A stretch of 39,304 bases of DNA from Bacteroidota bacterium (GCA_009909035.1 JAAAOB010000055.1:1-39304), one strand, 5' to 3'. Counted from the first letter of the stretch, positions 18,226 to 24,925 are shown. A program made the numbers and translations. The notes: generated by a model not told the origin, from the sequence alone.

Positions 18226-18297
18226 AACTTCACTCTCAATTCATTCCGTATTTTCTTATAATACGAATGAATCGCAATCTAATTGGAATCGCTTCCA

Positions 18298-18990
18298 ATG
18301 ATTTCATTACTCACAGTTATTGTCCTCTGTTATCTTATTGGTGCCATTCCCAGCTCATTGTGGTACGGAAAAATCGTGCACAATGTCGATATACGCGAGC
18401 ATGGCAGCGGGAACGCCGGTGCCACCAATACCTTTAGAATTCTCGGTTGGAAAGCCGGCACACTTGTCCTTCTTTTTGACTTTGGAAAAGGATTGATCTG
18501 TACGCTTTTTGTAAGCCAGCTCGCATATAGTGTGGGCAGCGGGCCGATGCTGCTATATGAAAACTGGGATGTGGAGTCGATGGTGCTGATTATTTGCGGT
18601 GTCTCGGCAGTTATTGGCCATATGTTTCCGGTCTATGCCAACTTTAGCGGCGGGAAAGGCGCCGCTACTGCCTGCGGAATGCTCTACGGAATCGAGCCGC
18701 TCTCTATTTCAATAACGCTGGCGCTCTTTCTGATTATCATGTTCTCTACTCACTACGTATCGCTGGCCTCAATAACCGGTGCCTTTGTCTATCCATTCTC
18801 GCAGCTCATTCTTCGCTACGGTTTCGACTGGTACATCGACGGGAGTATTATCATTTTCAGCAGCTTTATTGCACTCGGCATTATCATTAAGCATAAAGGA
18901 AATATAAACCGGCTTTTGAACGGTACTGAAAACAGGATTAAATCGTTTAAACTATCCGAAGGCAGGCTCAATAAGGAGAGTTCAGCGTGA
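18298..18990 (+). CDS. plsY: Glycerol-3-phosphate acyltransferase PlsY
   Basis: Integral membrane enzyme that acylates glycerol-3-phosphate from acyl-phosphate, the first step of phosphatidate synthesis. The 230-residue protein has several hydrophobic helices and the family's loops: GAIPSSLWYGKIV, HGSGNAGATNTFRILGW and GHMFPVYANFSGGKGAAT. An upstream TTG at 18283 is open, but the ATG at 18298 places the first helix at the N-terminus as expected. The stop TGA overlaps the GTG start of gpsA, so the two are translationally coupled; GpsA makes the very substrate that PlsY uses. Confidence 0.96.
   Translation: MISLLTVIVLCYLIGAIPSSLWYGKIVHNVDIREHGSGNAGATNTFRILGWKAGTLVLLFDFGKGLICTLFVSQLAYSVGSGPMLLYENWDVESMVLIICGVSAVIGHMFPVYANFSGGKGAATACGMLYGIEPLSISITLALFLIIMFSTHYVSLASITGAFVYPFSQLILRYGFDWYIDGSIIIFSSFIALGIIIKHKGNINRLLNGTENRIKSFKLSEGRLNKESSA
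18972..18979 (+). promoter_or_regulatory. Ribosome binding site supporting the GTG start of gpsA
   Basis: TAAGGAGA lies seven bases before the GTG at 18987. It supports the unusual GTG start and the 4-base overlap with plsY. Confidence 0.75.
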
Positions 18991-19997
18991 AGAGAGTAAG
19001 TATTATCGGGGCGGGAAGTTTTGGCACGGCCCTGGCGGTTGTGCTGGGTCACGGCGGATTTCCCGTAACATTATGGGCAAGAGAACAGAAAATTGTTGAT
19101 GCCATTAACTCAACCCGGAGAAACCCGTCCTATATCCGCGATGTTGAACTGCCGAATTCGGTCACGGCATCTGCCTCTATGGAGCAAACCCTGGAGGGTG
19201 CGGATATCGTGCTTTTTGCAACGCCGACCCACGCGCTGCGCGATATTGCCGGCGAGGTGAAGTCCTATTTATCCGGCCGTGAGATCATCGTAACCGTATC
19301 CAAGGGAATTGAAAAAGATACGCTGATGGTGCCCACACAAATTTTAGTGAACGTGCTCTCCGGCGTGATACTGGAAGATCAGATTGGGGTCCTGAGCGGG
19401 CCAAGCCATGCCGAAGAGGTTAGCAAATTTAAACCGACAACAGTCGTTGCCGCCGCATACTCTAAACGAGTGGCCCGATTGATCCAGGAAACTTTTATGA
19501 CTCCCATGTTCAGGGTCTACCTGAACCAGGATATCATCGGGGTTGAAGTCGGCGCCGCCCTGAAAAATATTATGGCGATCGCAGCCGGCATTGTGGATGG
19601 CGCTGAGTTGGGCGATAATGCCAAAGCGGCGTTAATTACACGCGGGCTCCATGAAATGAAGCGGATGGGGGGCGCCGTCGGCGCATCGCAGGATACGTTT
19701 GCCGGCCTGACAGGCATGGGGGATTTGATAGTGACCTGTACCAGCCAGCACAGCCGGAACCGTTATGTGGGCTACAACATCGGAAAAGGGAAAAAACTGG
19801 ATGAAATTATTGAGGGGATGAATATGGTTGCAGAAGGTGTGAAGACAACGGATTCTGTGAACCAGTGGGCTGAAAGAAACAGCATAGAAATGCCGATAAC
19901 AAAAGCAGTACATCGTGTTCTTTTTGAGAAATTAGACCCGAGTGACGCACTATACGAGCTGATGACACGTAATCCCAAAGAGGAGAAGGTTATCTGA
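18987..19997 (+). CDS. gpsA: NAD(P)-dependent glycerol-3-phosphate dehydrogenase
   Basis: Cytosolic enzyme reducing dihydroxyacetone phosphate to sn-glycerol-3-phosphate for phospholipid synthesis. The 336-residue protein starts with the nucleotide-binding IIGAGSFGTALAVVL, then shows VSKGIEKDT, VLSGPSHAEEV, and the catalytic block GVEVGAALKNIMAIAAGI with its lysine, followed by NAKAALITRGLHEM and GLTGMGDLIVTCTS. The start is GTG, preceded by a good ribosome site inside the end of plsY. It forms a two-gene unit with plsY. Nothing is truncated. Confidence 0.97.
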   Translation: MKRVSIIGAGSFGTALAVVLGHGGFPVTLWAREQKIVDAINSTRRNPSYIRDVELPNSVTASASMEQTLEGADIVLFATPTHALRDIAGEVKSYLSGREIIVTVSKGIEKDTLMVPTQILVNVLSGVILEDQIGVLSGPSHAEEVSKFKPTTVVAAAYSKRVARLIQETFMTPMFRVYLNQDIIGVEVGAALKNIMAIAAGIVDGAELGDNAKAALITRGLHEMKRMGGAVGASQDTFAGLTGMGDLIVTCTSQHSRNRYVGYNIGKGKKLDEIIEGMNMVAEGVKTTDSVNQWAERNSIEMPITKAVHRVLFEKLDPSDALYELMTRNPKEEKVI

Positions 19998-20051
19998 TAT
20001 CTTCACAGCAGGTTCAAACTATCCACAGATCTTTTAGAAAACGCAATATTC

Positions 20052-20732
20052 ATGAAGCTGCCAAACGGCGAAATAGAGATTTCCAGCATGTCGCCCGGAG
20101 ATTTGAAAAACCTGGTTCAAACAGGCGAGGGGCAATACCTGGAGTTTAAACGGCGCATTCCGACGGCCAAAAAGATTGCCCGCGAAATAGCTGCATTTGC
20201 CAACAGCAAAGGCGGCACCATTTTGGTTGGCGTTGATGACAATGGAACCATACCCGGAATCCGGGAGTATTTCGAAGAGGAGTTTTTGCTATTTAAAGCT
20301 GCCTACGATCACTGTGTGCCTGAGGTGCCCCTGCAGATTGAACTTGTGCACGCAGGCCCGGTAGATGTTATGGTGGTGAGGGTGCACGAGGCTGACAGCA
20401 AGCCCGTGTACAACAAGAGCAAGAAAAAGCGGCTGGTCTATGTTCGCCGGCAAGATGCAAGCATGCTGGCAAGTGATGAGCTGGTGGAGGTCATGAAACA
20501 ACAATACTCCGAAAAAGGTGTTACCTTTGAGTATGGCAAGAATGAGCAGATGCTGTTCAGGTACCTGAATGAATATGGTGAAATTACCGTTTCGAGCTTT
20601 GCAGACCTGATCAACAAAACAAGCTACAGAGCCTCAAGAATTTTGATAAATCTTGTCAGTGCCGGCGTTCTGAAGCTGTTTACGAAAAAAGAAGTCGACT
20701 ACTACACATTTTCCAATCGAAAAAAAGAGTAA
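20052..20732 (+). CDS. AlbA_2 (divergent AAA-4) domain protein with C-terminal winged helix
   Basis: Putative nucleic-acid-binding regulator of 226 residues. The AlbA_2/Schlafen-like domain covers residues 12-130 (YLEFKRRI, IAREIAAFANSKGGTILVGV, DDNGTIPGI, KPVYNKSKKKRLVYVRR). A C-terminal winged-helix segment follows at about 165-215 (EQMLFRYLNEYGEITVSSFA, then YRASRILINLVSAG). Many relatives are annotated as transcriptional regulators or ATP-binding proteins, but the biochemical role is not settled. It sits 54 bases after gpsA and only 8 bases before the IscA-like gene, so it is probably co-transcribed with the latter. Confidence 0.85.
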   Translation: MKLPNGEIEISSMSPGDLKNLVQTGEGQYLEFKRRIPTAKKIAREIAAFANSKGGTILVGVDDNGTIPGIREYFEEEFLLFKAAYDHCVPEVPLQIELVHAGPVDVMVVRVHEADSKPVYNKSKKKRLVYVRRQDASMLASDELVEVMKQQYSEKGVTFEYGKNEQMLFRYLNEYGEITVSSFADLINKTSYRASRILINLVSAGVLKLFTKKEVDYYTFSNRKKE

Positions 20733-20740
20733 ACGATACA

Positions 20741-21190
20741 ATGGCTGTTGAAGACGAAAATCTTGATGATGTGATCTCGTCTCTGATTGATGAGGATCCG
20801 GAGGATAGCAATGAACCGAAGGGACTACCCGGTTTTCCCGAGGTGTCGGGCGACGTGGGGGAGCATCCGATCAATCTGACGGAGCGTGCGGCCAGTCAAA
20901 TTCGTAAAATAGAGGAGGATGAAGGCCTGGATCCCGAGCTCTATCTTCGCGTGGCCGTTGAAGGGGGCGGTTGTTCCGGACTGAGCTATAAACTGGGCTT
21001 TGACATACGCACGGACAATGATAATATCTACGAATCGCAGGGCCTGGAAATAATTGTGGATCCCAAACATATCATCTATCTCGACGGGATCGAAATTGAT
21101 TATCCCGACGGCCTTGATGCCCGCGGATTTACCTTTGAAAATCCAAACGCTACCGAAGCGTGCGGCTGCGGCTCCTCTTTTGCGGTTTGA
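20741..21190 (+). CDS. IscA/ErpA-type iron-sulfur assembly protein with acidic N-terminal extension
   Basis: A-type carrier that takes part in delivering iron-sulfur clusters. The conserved core starts near residue 45 and has the three cysteines of the family: the first in VEGGGCSGLSYKLGF, then the CGCGSSF pair at the C-terminus. The total of 149 residues exceeds the usual 105-120 because of an N-terminal tail of about 40 residues rich in Asp and Glu (for example DDVISSLIDEDPEDSNE). No alternative ATG would remove the tail cleanly. LipA upstream and Mrp far downstream are other iron-sulfur-related proteins in the window, so a housekeeping role is likely. Confidence 0.9.
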   Translation: MAVEDENLDDVISSLIDEDPEDSNEPKGLPGFPEVSGDVGEHPINLTERAASQIRKIEEDEGLDPELYLRVAVEGGGCSGLSYKLGFDIRTDNDNIYESQGLEIIVDPKHIIYLDGIEIDYPDGLDARGFTFENPNATEACGCGSSFAV

Positions 21191-21222
21191 TAATTGAACT
21201 CAGATTCGGACTCGTACTCTTT

Positions 21223-22128
21223 CTAATTTAATTTAACACGGGCGCTTTCAGCTAACTCCTTGATCTCTTCTTTTGGTATGCTAAGGCTGTTCCCGCAATA
21301 GTGGCAAACAATCTCCTGGCTTTCATCCGTCATCTCTTTTAAATCGTCATAGCTCAGCATAGAGAGAGCGTTTTTAAACCGTTCCGGCGAGCAGCGGCAG
21401 AAAAAATCAACCGGCTGACGATCCAGCTCTTTTACTGAATACGGTTTTGAAGCTTCAACCATAATATCATCCACATACAACCCATCAGAAATCAAATCTG
21501 CCACAGGCGGAAGCTGCTTTACCGTTTCCTGCAGATGTCTCATCACGTTGTCGTCCGCATCCGGCAGGCGCTGAATCAGCAGGCCTCCGGCTTCGTTGAC
21601 GCTCCCGTCATCAGTAAGTGACACATCAAGCAAAATAGCTGATAACACCTGCTGAGACTGGGCCATAAAGTGAGCGACATCCGAATTGATATCTCCATTG
21701 ACCAGCTGAATGGTGCTGGTTTTGGGCTCAGCCTCATTATACAGGATTTGAGAGACCGTCAGCAGCCCCACGCCAAGGCCATCCCCAATCTCAGTATCCG
21801 GATTTGTGTAATTAAGTTCGGCATGCGGATTTTGAAGATATCCGCGGATTTCGCCCACCCGGTTTGCCTCTGCGGAAATCATACCGAGAGGGCCATTGCC
21901 TTCAAAACGCATCTTGATCCGTTCCTCCCCTTTCAGCTCTGAGGCAAGCAGCATGGAGGCCGTGAGAGCCCTGCCCAGCAAGACCGTGCCAAGCAGAGAG
22001 AGGCCGTGATTGGTTTGCGCCGTACGTACAACATCCGTTGTTTTGACTACAGAGATTTTAAATGCACCCGCGGTGTCGATTCCCTTAATGAGACGATCTT
22101 TGAACTGGAGTTCTTTTTTTAGAGACAT
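21223..22128 (-). CDS. hslO: Redox-regulated chaperone Hsp33
   Basis: Cytosolic holdase activated by oxidative unfolding. The 301 residues show the N-terminal domain (KDRLIKGID, TTDVVRTAQTNHGL) and the C-terminal zinc-binding redox switch with all four cysteines: FFCRCSPERF (CxC) and IVCHYCGNS (CxxC). It is convergent with the iscA-like gene, with only about 30 bases between stop codons. A perfect 10-bp inverted repeat 22 bases upstream of the ATG may be an operator or promoter element. Confidence 0.96.
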   Translation of the reverse strand: MSLKKELQFKDRLIKGIDTAGAFKISVVKTTDVVRTAQTNHGLSLLGTVLLGRALTASMLLASELKGEERIKMRFEGNGPLGMISAEANRVGEIRGYLQNPHAELNYTNPDTEIGDGLGVGLLTVSQILYNEAEPKTSTIQLVNGDINSDVAHFMAQSQQVLSAILLDVSLTDDGSVNEAGGLLIQRLPDADDNVMRHLQETVKQLPPVADLISDGLYVDDIMVEASKPYSVKELDRQPVDFFCRCSPERFKNALSMLSYDDLKEMTDESQEIVCHYCGNSLSIPKEEIKELAESARVKLN

Positions 22129-22633
22129 AGTCGGTGATAATTGGTGATGTAAAATTTTGCTTACTACAGCACCGTAACAAAATTTTAAGTTACAGCCTTC
22201 AAAAATACGGAGATTTTCAACGAAAAATCATCCATTGTCTCAAAGTGATCCTGTTTTATAAATAGCTTACAGCCATCCGGTTTGATGAAACTCGTTGATA
22301 GCCAACCGTCGGGCACAGACCTCATAGAGGACCTTGATAGCAGCGTTTGGACAGGAGTCCCAATCTTATTCAACTTCATTTCCGGCAGATGGTAGGCGTG
22401 TAATGAACTTGAGAATAGGAGTCTACGGAGTAGAGTAGAAAAACGCCTCCCCGGCACAGCATAGGTTCGGGGAACTCAAGGAACTCGGGTGAGTGCTTCG
22501 AAATAACAATTTTTTTTTGTAATGTATCTCAGACTCCAAACTATCTAAATAGCAGTCCGGGTATAGAGTACAGCGAATCCACCGGGTTTCCAGTGTTAAG
22601 AAAGATATGTTGCTTATCTGCCAGGCAGACTGC
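22129..22633. other. Intergenic region between hslO and the HTH gene
   Basis: Holds the hslO promoter area with the inverted repeat at 22150-22187. Beyond that, several open frames on the minus strand have no recognisable features, odd residue composition and no ribosome site. A CCCCG/CGGGG pair near 22450 gives a small hairpin. No gene is called here; a decayed gene fragment cannot be excluded. It marks the left edge of the accessory island. Confidence 0.45.
22150..22187 (-). promoter_or_regulatory. Inverted repeat upstream of hslO
   Basis: TAAAATTTTG at 22150-22159 and CAAAATTTTA at 22178-22187 form a perfect 10-bp inverted repeat with an 18-base centre, ending 22 bases before the hslO ATG. 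The position suits a regulator site or a hairpin in the 5' UTR. The regulator is unknown. Confidence 0.4.
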
Positions 22634-22690
22634 ATGGAAAAAAACCGTCCATTCAATCATCAAAAAAGCTATCATCATGAACCCCCATGA
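22634..22690 (+). CDS. Possible 18-codon upstream ORF coupled to the HTH gene
   Basis: ATG at 22634 opens a frame of 18 codons (MEKNRPFNHQKSYHHEPP) whose TGA overlaps the ATG at 22687 as ATGA. The overlap would allow translational coupling to the LuxR-type gene. There is no strong ribosome site, so this is tentative. Confidence 0.25.
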   Translation: MEKNRPFNHQKSYHHEPP

Positions 22691-23004
22691 AACAAACTCA
22701 TCAGGACCATCAAACACCCAAACAAACAAACAAACAAACAGGTATCTCATCTTTAAGGGAGGCTTACAGAAAACTGAGCAGCATGGAGAGTGAAGTTCTT
22801 CATAAATTGCTGGAAGGCCTGTCCAATAAAGAAATTGCCGATGCGCTCCATATCACCGAAAAAACGGTTGAAAATCATATCACCCGGATTGGGAAAAAGG
22901 TACATGTGAGAGGGCGGGGACGCCTTCGCCGGTGGCTGACCAACCTCAAAGATCATGGCAACGGGCAGCAGTCTACCCCCCAAAATAACAGGGGAAGAGA
23001 ATAG
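22687..23004 (+). CDS. Small LuxR/GerE-type helix-turn-helix protein
   Basis: DNA-binding protein of 105 residues made of little more than a GerE helix-turn-helix at about 33-87 (SSMESEVLHKLLEGLSNKEI, then LHITEKTVENHITRIGKKV). No receiver or ligand domain is attached, so any signal input must come from a partner. The N-terminus (KQTNKQT) is encoded by a run of five AAAC units, which could shift the frame. Two other ATGs (22634, 22677) lie just upstream in other frames. The gene faces the peptide cassette 275 bases downstream in the same direction, so it is the obvious candidate regulator of that cassette, but this is inference from position only. Confidence 0.8.
   Translation: MKQTHQDHQTPKQTNKQTGISSLREAYRKLSSMESEVLHKLLEGLSNKEIADALHITEKTVENHITRIGKKVHVRGRGRLRRWLTNLKDHGNGQQSTPQNNRGRE
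22720..22740 (+). repeat. AAAC tetranucleotide repeat (5 units) inside the HTH gene
   Basis: Five perfect AAAC units plus one A lie 33 bases after the ATG at 22687. A gain or loss of one unit changes frame; with one unit fewer, the ATG at 22677 would be in frame with the HTH domain. Similar in layout to phase-variable genes, but five units is short. Confidence 0.8.
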
Positions 23005-23193
23005 ATAAATTTTTTCTATTGTGTTTGGAGTGCAACATGACAGTGACTTAAGAACAGGCACATTGAACGTTCATAAGTTGAACTAAAGAAATTTATCCAA
23101 ACGTATGGCAACTGGATACATTTGGCAATTCGAGCGATATGAGTTTAATGAATGTAAATTCAGATGAAGCAAAAATATCAGAGAAGTAGAACT
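23005..23193. other. AT-rich spacer before the peptide cassette
   Basis: No gene. A weak AT-rich hairpin (AATAGA and TCTATT) lies just after the HTH stop. This segment must hold the promoter of the peptide cassette, but I see no convincing box. Homology with the second cassette begins only at 23194. Confidence 0.4.
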
Positions 23194-23271
23194 ATGTTTG
23201 AGCGATCAAACATGGGTTAAATCATAGCCTGTACCCCGCCGAATGGTAAAACAGGTTTAATTTAAATGGAG
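23194..23271 (+). ncRNA. Structured 5' leader RNA, copy A (upstream of the Cys-rich peptide)
   Basis: Two hairpins precede the peptide gene. Hairpin 1 (23195-23212) is TGTTTGA-GCGA-TCAAACA, a 7-bp stem capped by a GNRA-type tetraloop. Hairpin 2 (23228-23255) has an outer stem CCTGT/ACAGG and an inner stem GCC/GGT around loop GAAT. GGAG, the ribosome site of the peptide, ends the block at 23268-23271. The whole block recurs at 24811-24886 with paired changes that keep the stems. Function inferred: cis-acting control of peptide expression. An alternative reading is a conserved mini-ORF, as ATG at 23194 encodes MFERSNMG. Confidence 0.65.
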
Positions 23272-23279
23272 AAAATGTA

Positions 23280-23498
23280 ATGAATGCGATGCAAACATTA
23301 AACCGATATGAAATGAAAAATATAATGGCAGGTTCATTCGGAAATAGCTGTGGAAGATGCTGTTACGAACATGATCCAACGAATTGCAGCGCCTGTATTA
23401 GTTATTGTTCGGGGTCTGATTGTAATTGCCCAGATGATCCGGAAGGCAGATCAAGTTCTGGCGAACCCTGTAGGTGTAGCGATTTAGAAGTAAATTAA
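23280..23498 (+). CDS. Cysteine-rich secreted peptide precursor with double-glycine-type leader
   Basis: 72-residue precursor, probably exported and trimmed by a C39-peptidase ABC transporter, which is not in this window. The leader (residues 1-18) fits the consensus exactly: counting back from the cleavage site, Gly -1, Ala -2, Ile -4, Met -7, Glu -8, Leu -12 (LNRYEMKNIMAG). The core, residues 19-72, is hydrophilic with ten cysteines (CGRCC, CSAC, then singles, CNC, CRC) and several Asp/Glu, suggesting disulfides, thioether modification or metal binding. No modifying enzyme lies next door. ATG at 23280 is preferred, 8 bases after GGAG; an in-frame ATG at 23289 aligns with the start of the second cassette. 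The beta-propeller lipoprotein gene follows in the same direction. No family name can be given. Confidence 0.75.
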   Translation: MNAMQTLNRYEMKNIMAGSFGNSCGRCCYEHDPTNCSACISYCSGSDCNCPDDPEGRSSSGEPCRCSDLEVN

Positions 23499-23518
23499 AC
23501 TTTCACCTGTAAGCCTAA

Positions 23519-23542
23519 TTCGATCATATAGGACTGATCGAA
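23519..23542 (+). promoter_or_regulatory. Hairpin between peptide and lipoprotein genes
   Basis: TTCGATCA and TGATCGAA form a perfect 8-bp stem around an 8-base loop, 20 bases after the peptide stop. It has no T-run. It may set the peptide:lipoprotein ratio by partial termination or by stabilising the upstream mRNA. Confidence 0.45.
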
Positions 23543-23601
23543 GATGGCCTACCAGATTTTCTATTTTAAAAATTAGACAACAATAAAGATAGTACAACGT
23601 A

Positions 23602-24765
23602 ATGCTCAACTTTTTTAAAATAGAAACAAATATAGGTCTCGCTTGGGTGACTTGCTTGATCTTGCTTTTAAATGGATGTTTGTCTGGAAACGAGTCTTCA
23701 AACGAGTCACAAAGACAAGAAGAGTTTTCATTACTTGAAGACTATGAAACTATCGTTTCATACGAATCCAATATTTTATCATTTCCATTAATCATACGAA
23801 CTGATGAGGAATCAAATTTATTTATATACGACTCAGGAATTGAAAAAATATTAAAGTTTTATATAAATGAAGGGAAAATTATTGAATTTGGTAGAGAAGG
23901 GAGAGGACCAGGGGAGTTCGTTAATGTTAATAATATATTTCCTGTAAATAATAATTTATACATATTAGATAATTCACAACAAATAATTCATAAATTTGAT
24001 AATAGAGGAAAATTTAAATCTTCACGATCAAGTGGCCCACAATCGATAAGTCAAGTTCCTCCACCGCCTCCATTACCACCATTGGACATTTCATATATAG
24101 ATGTTGGTGAAAAAAGAGGAATAAATAACCAGCCCCATATAACTGCAAATGAGGAAGTTATACTACTGAATACTCAGAGTCGGGAAATGATCTATAAATT
24201 GCAGAAATGGAATAGAAAAATTATTTCAGAATTAGGTCAATATCCAACAGGGAGTGTATTTGAACTTGACTATACAAAATATAGAACTGAAGTGAGTGAA
24301 CGTGTTGTTCCATCGTTGTTTAAAGCAAATGTTGTTATAGTAAATGATAGATTAAATACCGATGAGTATTATCTTGTTTATAATTCAATTCCAAAAATCT
24401 CAAAATATAAACGTACTGGTCAGAAGTTATGGGTTAAAGAAGTAGCTGATACGCCTGAAATAATACATTTAGAAGAGAGCTATTACAATACGATGGACCA
24501 AATTTTAGATTTAGTTAACACAATTTTACCATTAAGGAAATATGTATCTGGCCAAACAAATAATCAGGGTGAGCTATATTTATCAACATATTCTTTTACA
24601 GGGGTTCCATTATATATTCATAAGTTTAATTTAAATGGAGATCTGATACACAGATATGAATTAAAATCGGATGTGGACCTTCATTCTCTTTTTGCCATCG
24701 ATTATGATAAAGAACGGTTTATCGTTATAACAGATGGGGCTGAAATAAGAGCATACCCTTTTTAG
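23602..24765 (+). CDS. 6-bladed beta-propeller lipoprotein
   Basis: Surface or periplasmic lipoprotein of 387 residues. The signal ends in a lipobox with Cys26 (LLLNGC), followed by a Ser/Asn/Glu-rich tether. From about residue 45 the chain has the repeat pattern of TolB/NHL-like propellers (FPLIIRTDEESNLFIYDSGI, KILKF, then FGREGRGPGEFVNVNNIF, LYILDNSQQIIHKFDNRG), typical of Bacteroidota 6-bladed beta-propeller proteins. A proline run (PPPPPLPP) near residue 153 looks like an insertion between blades. Codon use is strikingly AT-rich (many AAT, ATA, TTA) compared with neighbouring genes, suggesting acquisition. It follows the Cys-rich peptide by about 100 bases and likely shares its transcript; binding, sensing or immunity are all possible roles. 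Confidence 0.8.
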   Translation: MLNFFKIETNIGLAWVTCLILLLNGCLSGNESSNESQRQEEFSLLEDYETIVSYESNILSFPLIIRTDEESNLFIYDSGIEKILKFYINEGKIIEFGREGRGPGEFVNVNNIFPVNNNLYILDNSQQIIHKFDNRGKFKSSRSSGPQSISQVPPPPPLPPLDISYIDVGEKRGINNQPHITANEEVILLNTQSREMIYKLQKWNRKIISELGQYPTGSVFELDYTKYRTEVSERVVPSLFKANVVIVNDRLNTDEYYLVYNSIPKISKYKRTGQKLWVKEVADTPEIIHLEESYYNTMDQILDLVNTILPLRKYVSGQTNNQGELYLSTYSFTGVPLYIHKFNLNGDLIHRYELKSDVDLHSLFAIDYDKERFIVITDGAEIRAYPF

Positions 24766-24810
24766 GTGTTATTCCGCATTTCAAAGCTGAAATTTTAATG
24801 AGGTAACCGA

Positions 24811-24886
24811 ATGTTTGAGCGATCAAACAGGGGGTCTTTTAAACCCGTACCCTGTCAAATGACAAAACGGGATTAATTTAATGGAG
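24811..24886 (+). ncRNA. Structured 5' leader RNA, copy B
   Basis: Second copy of the block at 23194-23271. Hairpin 1 is identical (24812-24829). Hairpin 2 spans 24844-24871 with the same spacing, but outer stem CCCGT/ACGGG and inner stem GTC/GAC: relative to copy A, a U-A pair has become C-G, a C-G pair has become U-A, and a G-U wobble has become G-C. These compensatory changes argue for selection on RNA structure. GGAG at 24883-24886 follows, then an ATG at 24893. Confidence 0.65.
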
Positions 24887-24892
24887 ATAACA

Positions 24893-24925
24893 ATGCAAAT
24901 ATTAAATAACGTGAGTTCGAGATAA
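24893..24925 (+). pseudogene. Remnant of a second peptide gene, cut by the IS element
   Basis: ATG at 24893, six bases after GGAG, begins MQILN, matching MQTLN of the first peptide. The IS982 element starts at 24909, so the frame now ends after MQILNNVSSR. Joining the flanks across the IS gives MQILNRNSQKTSLTP and a stop, so the rest of the leader and the Cys-rich core are absent on the far side too. The copy was already degenerate or lost sequence next to the element. Confidence 0.6.

Noticed and set aside
22185-22457. 90-codon minus-strand frame upstream of hslO, possibly a gene fragment
   Set aside because: Contains a tract (PDGWLSTSFIKPDG) that looks protein-like, but I could not place it in any family and no start signal is evident; listed only as an intergenic region.
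23194-23220. Mini-ORF MFERSNMG shared by both leader copies as MFERSN
   Set aside because: The shared codons follow directly from the identical hairpin sequence; lengths after that differ (8 versus 21 codons) while the RNA pairing downstream is conserved, so structure explains the data better. Kept as an alternative in the feature note.
24058-24081. Proline run in the lipoprotein as a TonB-like spacer
   Set aside because: The protein has a lipobox and propeller repeats and no membrane anchor or TonB C-terminal domain; the proline run is only a loop.
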